Origin: Adiantum capillus-veneris
Taxonomy: Eukaryota; Streptophyta; Polypodiopsida; Polypodiales; Pteridaceae
DNA length: 64,000 nt
Reading direction: 5' to 3'
Assembly (NCBI GenBank): GCA_014529385.2
Contig: CM043953.1
Location: 72,939,872-73,003,871, forward strand
Positions 61,080 to 64,000 of this stretch are shown in pieces (within the stretch, counting starts at the first letter, position 1; each line of letters begins with the position of its first letter). The notes beneath the pieces were generated by a model. The model had not been told where the DNA came from. It worked only from the letters and a program-made list of their open reading frames with translations, and did not search any database. The translations under genes and the position numbers were made by a program.

Positions 61080-62700
61080 AATCTATACAAAATGGTCCAT
61101 ATTGCATCATTTCAAGTCTGAGTCTTAGGGAGATCATTAACAAAATCCATGGCAATACTCTCGAAGGTTTATTAGACACGTGAAAAGGGTGGAGTAGCCC
61201 AAGCATCTTGTGCAGATAGTATTTCACTCTTTGAAAAACTAAGTATTCCCTGCAGGACATATCGATTGATGTTTGCTATTAGGTTTGTAAAAAAAAAAAA
61301 GCAGTTCCAATGCTAAGATTGTAGGTAGAATACCCCTATGAGTCGCATAAGGCGACGCATGTGCTTCATCCATAATATTCTTTCTCATTGGTGTTGCTAC
61401 ACAAACTTTTTGGTGGTGGTAAAGGTAACCATCCCGAATAGAATAGGGATATTGATTCTCTATGTTTTGTAGCTTTCTCCAAATAGAGGAGAATTTAGGG
61501 TCATCTAGATACATGTCAAGAAGTGATTCCAATTCTTGGTGATATATAGAACTTATTGGCAATCACCCTTGGATGTCTAAACAATGCGGTTGTCGCCACG
61601 TTTTTAATTCCATCTGTATGGAGAATTTGTAAATGAAACATGGCCAAGAAGTTTGACTATCTCTTTTGTTTCTTAGATAATTTTTGTAGTGTAAGGAAAT
61701 ATGCCATACAGTAATGATCTGTCTTGATCACAAAGTCTGTGCTTAGAAGATAATCCGTCCAAGTAGACAAGGCGTGAATTATAGCCATAAGTTCCTTCTC
61801 ATAGATTGAGGCATGCAATTTTGCTTCCTTAAATTGTCTACTCTCAGAAGCCACTACATGGGCTTCTTGGTTCAACACTGCACTGATGCAATCACCTAAA
61901 GCATCACATTGTACCTCAAAGGGCTTCCTCAAGTCTGGTACTATCCAAATAGGACCATGGCTCAAATGGTATTGAAGCATGTCAAAGATAGTCTTTTGTC
62001 TCGTTTCCCACTTGAAAGGGATCTTCTTATTTGTTACATCATAGAGTGATCTTCCTACATTATCAAAGCCTTGGGATAAATCTTTGATGACATGAACATA
62101 ACCCCACAAAACTATGTAGATCATGCACTATAGTGGGAACTGGCCAATCGTGAACAACTGGATCTTTGTCAAATCCATGCTCACGTTTTTGTGAGAGACG
62201 ATATGTCTTAGGTAATGAATCTCCATGAGAAAGAACTCACTTTTCTTTGGAGCTCATGCTTTTGTAACCATTGTATCCAAGTGCTTTTGATGTTCCTCTT
62301 TTGATTGGGAGAAGATTAGTATGTCATCAAAGAATACTCATGTAGAGGCTCAGTCTAGACTAAAGTTACAATCCCTCATTTGATTGAATGTGGTAGGAGC
62401 ATTGGTTAGCCAAAAAGCATGACCAAAAATTCATAAAGTTCAAAGGTTGTGCAACAAGCAGTTTTATGCACATTCTCAAGTGCTATGCGTATCTGATGAT
62501 ACCTACTCTTTAAGTCTATGCAACAAAAAGATGCTTGCACCTTGTAGTTTATCGAGAATATCATTGATTTGAGAAATCATAATGCGATTGTTAATTGTGA
62601 TCTTGTTTAGAACTTGAGATACATCCCAAGTTAATGCAGCTTGGATTTCTTAGTGAAGTTTCCATTTGCAAAAGCAAATTCAAATTACTTGATGAAAGAC
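61080..62700 (-). pseudogene. Gypsy pol fragment: RT, RNase H, integrase start
   Basis: The minus strand has decayed RT (a DDI-type segment near 62330 and a HLDTM-like stretch near 62280). RNase H follows: WETRQKTIFDMLQYHLS, FEVQCDALGDCISAVLNQEA, IYEKELMAIIHALSTWTDYL and KTDHYCMAYFLT (62124-61657). The integrase zinc-binding start is EAHASPYATHRGI (about 61350). The first catalytic region reads MDFVNDLPK in a shifted frame (about 61140). It ends at about 61080. LTRs were not found. Confidence 0.78.
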
Positions 62701-64000
62701 AAAGCCTTGAAGACATCCCTCCATCCAATGTAAATGTCTAACTTGATGTTCTCGTCTCACCAGATTTTAAAACTTGTATCTTGCGGTGATGCTTGCAGCT
62801 AGCCTTCTTGAACTTGGGTTTCTATGAAGGGTTATGTAAAGAAGCAATAGGTGCTTTCCTCTTAGAAGAGGGTTGAGATATTGTATGAGAAGTAGGCTAT
62901 ACTTTTCCTCTTAGAAGAGGGTTTAGATATTGTATAAGAAGTAGAAGTAGTATAGTCAAAAGAATATGATGGAAAAGAGATAGATTTATCTTTACGGTTG
63001 TTCTAGAGAGAGAGAGCATTCTTTTTCTCGGCCTTTGCTCTTGGCAGTCTAGCTATTCCAATCCAAATATCTCTTGTGCACTTTGGATCCTCTTCCCATT
63101 TTCCTCTTGTTGGTTGTTATGTGTGACATTGTTTTTCTGTCACCCGCATCCTTCTCTTGGGTCTTCTTGAGATCGTCCAAAACCTTCTGAACATATGGCC
63201 GAGTAAGCCATACCTTTTTTTGGGGAGGAGGGGATGTTGTACCCATTTGTGCTCACTATGCCATGGCTTTTGCAACCTATTTGAATTGTGCCGCCCCACC
63301 AAATCCTTTGAAAAATCCAACAATACACCTAAAACCTACAAAAGGTAAATCAAGTATATGGAAGCTATGGAGAAAACCTCTGTTCTTTTGGTTTCTCTTA
63401 TTTAATCCAATAATCAAGATAGTGTCAGCACCTAAGATAGACTTGGCAAGTAGGGTAGCCACTAGAAGGGCCCTATCCTCTCTCTTCAATAAGTTGCATG
63501 CCTCCTTCATGAAGGAGGCTTGTCTCCTCAGTTCACATATCGCACGGTCCATCTCCTCAACGTAAGCCTGCACATAATGGAAAAAATCCGTTGTGAAGGA
63601 TTGGGGGGCTGGCCTCTACAACACCTCAAACCACCACAAATAAAATAGGATGAAGAGAATAGCTCTCTTGAGACAATATGGGCTGATCCTCGCTCACAAA
63701 TTTTGGCATCCTCACTACACTCAACCTCGACTAGCTTCGACTAGCTTCCCTCTACACCGCTACAACTCCCACTATACTTGGATGCATCAAATGAAGCAAA
63801 GGGATTAAAAAAAAACGAAGGAAAAACAATGAAAAAATTTTCACGTTTTCTTATAGAACCAAGGGTTTCACTTCTTTTCAAACGCCCTTCCATGTGCTAG
63901 TAGAGACTCCATATGTGCTCCCATATATACTCATAGTTTGACCAAAACCTATCCAAATCAAGCCGAATTTAAAAAGCCACAAAGCTTTTTTAAAAAAACT
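62701..64000. other. Unclassified right edge, possibly decayed gag of the gypsy fragment
   Basis: The minus strand at 63573-63277 encodes MDRAICELRRQASFMKEACN and more, a charged helical stretch. 63246-63049 reads RPYVQKVLDDLKKTQEKDAG. Both lie where gag would sit upstream of the pol fragment, but no diagnostic gag or zinc-knuckle motif was found. An imperfect duplication 'ttcctcttagaagagggtt' occurs at about 62858 and 62906. Confidence 0.3.

Noticed and set aside
60866-61081. Small host gene encoding a basic 71-residue protein
   Set aside because: No family match, no splice or promoter context, and it ends at a transposon junction.

Overview
The window is nuclear DNA of a large-genome land plant. 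It holds one recognisable host gene, a prolyl 4-hydroxylase (P4H) with a C-terminal ShKT domain. Its eight exons run from 2866 to 33628 on the plus strand and join in phase to a 317-residue protein. Nearly everything else is transposable-element sequence at various stages of decay. Giant introns, abundant (GA)n, (CA)n and (GT)n microsatellites, a permuted Penelope-like element and a Helentron-like relic fit a fern or another non-angiosperm with a large genome. That placement is inference: no marker in the window fixes the species.

Layout. 1-2150: broken helicase-plus-endonuclease relic of a Helentron-type rolling-circle element. 2161-2865: P4H 5' flank with pyrimidine-rich and GA tracts. 2866-3204: P4H exons 1-2. 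3205-29637: P4H intron 2, 26.4 kb. It holds Penelope-type terminal-repeat copies with a solo LTR inside one of them (6192-9437), a Copia 3' end on the plus strand (9590-9801), a decayed Ty3/gypsy element (9909-12940), a Copia element (12941-22177) interrupted by a 4.7-kb non-autonomous LTR element (14558-19277) that itself carries a small Mutator-like insertion, two tandem repeat blocks of about 121-bp period, and a Penelope-like retroelement with an N-terminal GIY-YIG domain (23738-28725). 29638-33628: P4H exons 3-8.

Downstream of P4H: a decayed L1-type LINE (34640-37735), then minus-strand LTR elements to the right edge. One Copia element (3' LTR and RNase H at 38393-39262, integrase/RT at 45276-46645) is split by a gag/protease-bearing gypsy relic (about 39263-45270). 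Next comes a tandem gypsy chromovirus block (46645-55339), a Copia element missing its 3' end (55340-59603), a further Copia leader and 5' LTR (59604-60567), and gypsy pol fragments (61080-62700).

Nested insertions can be ordered from target-site duplications and interrupted reading frames. All coding LTR elements lie antisense to P4H, apart from one plus-strand Copia 3' end. All transposon ORFs seen carry frameshifts, stops, lost catalytic residues or deletions. Only P4H looks functional.
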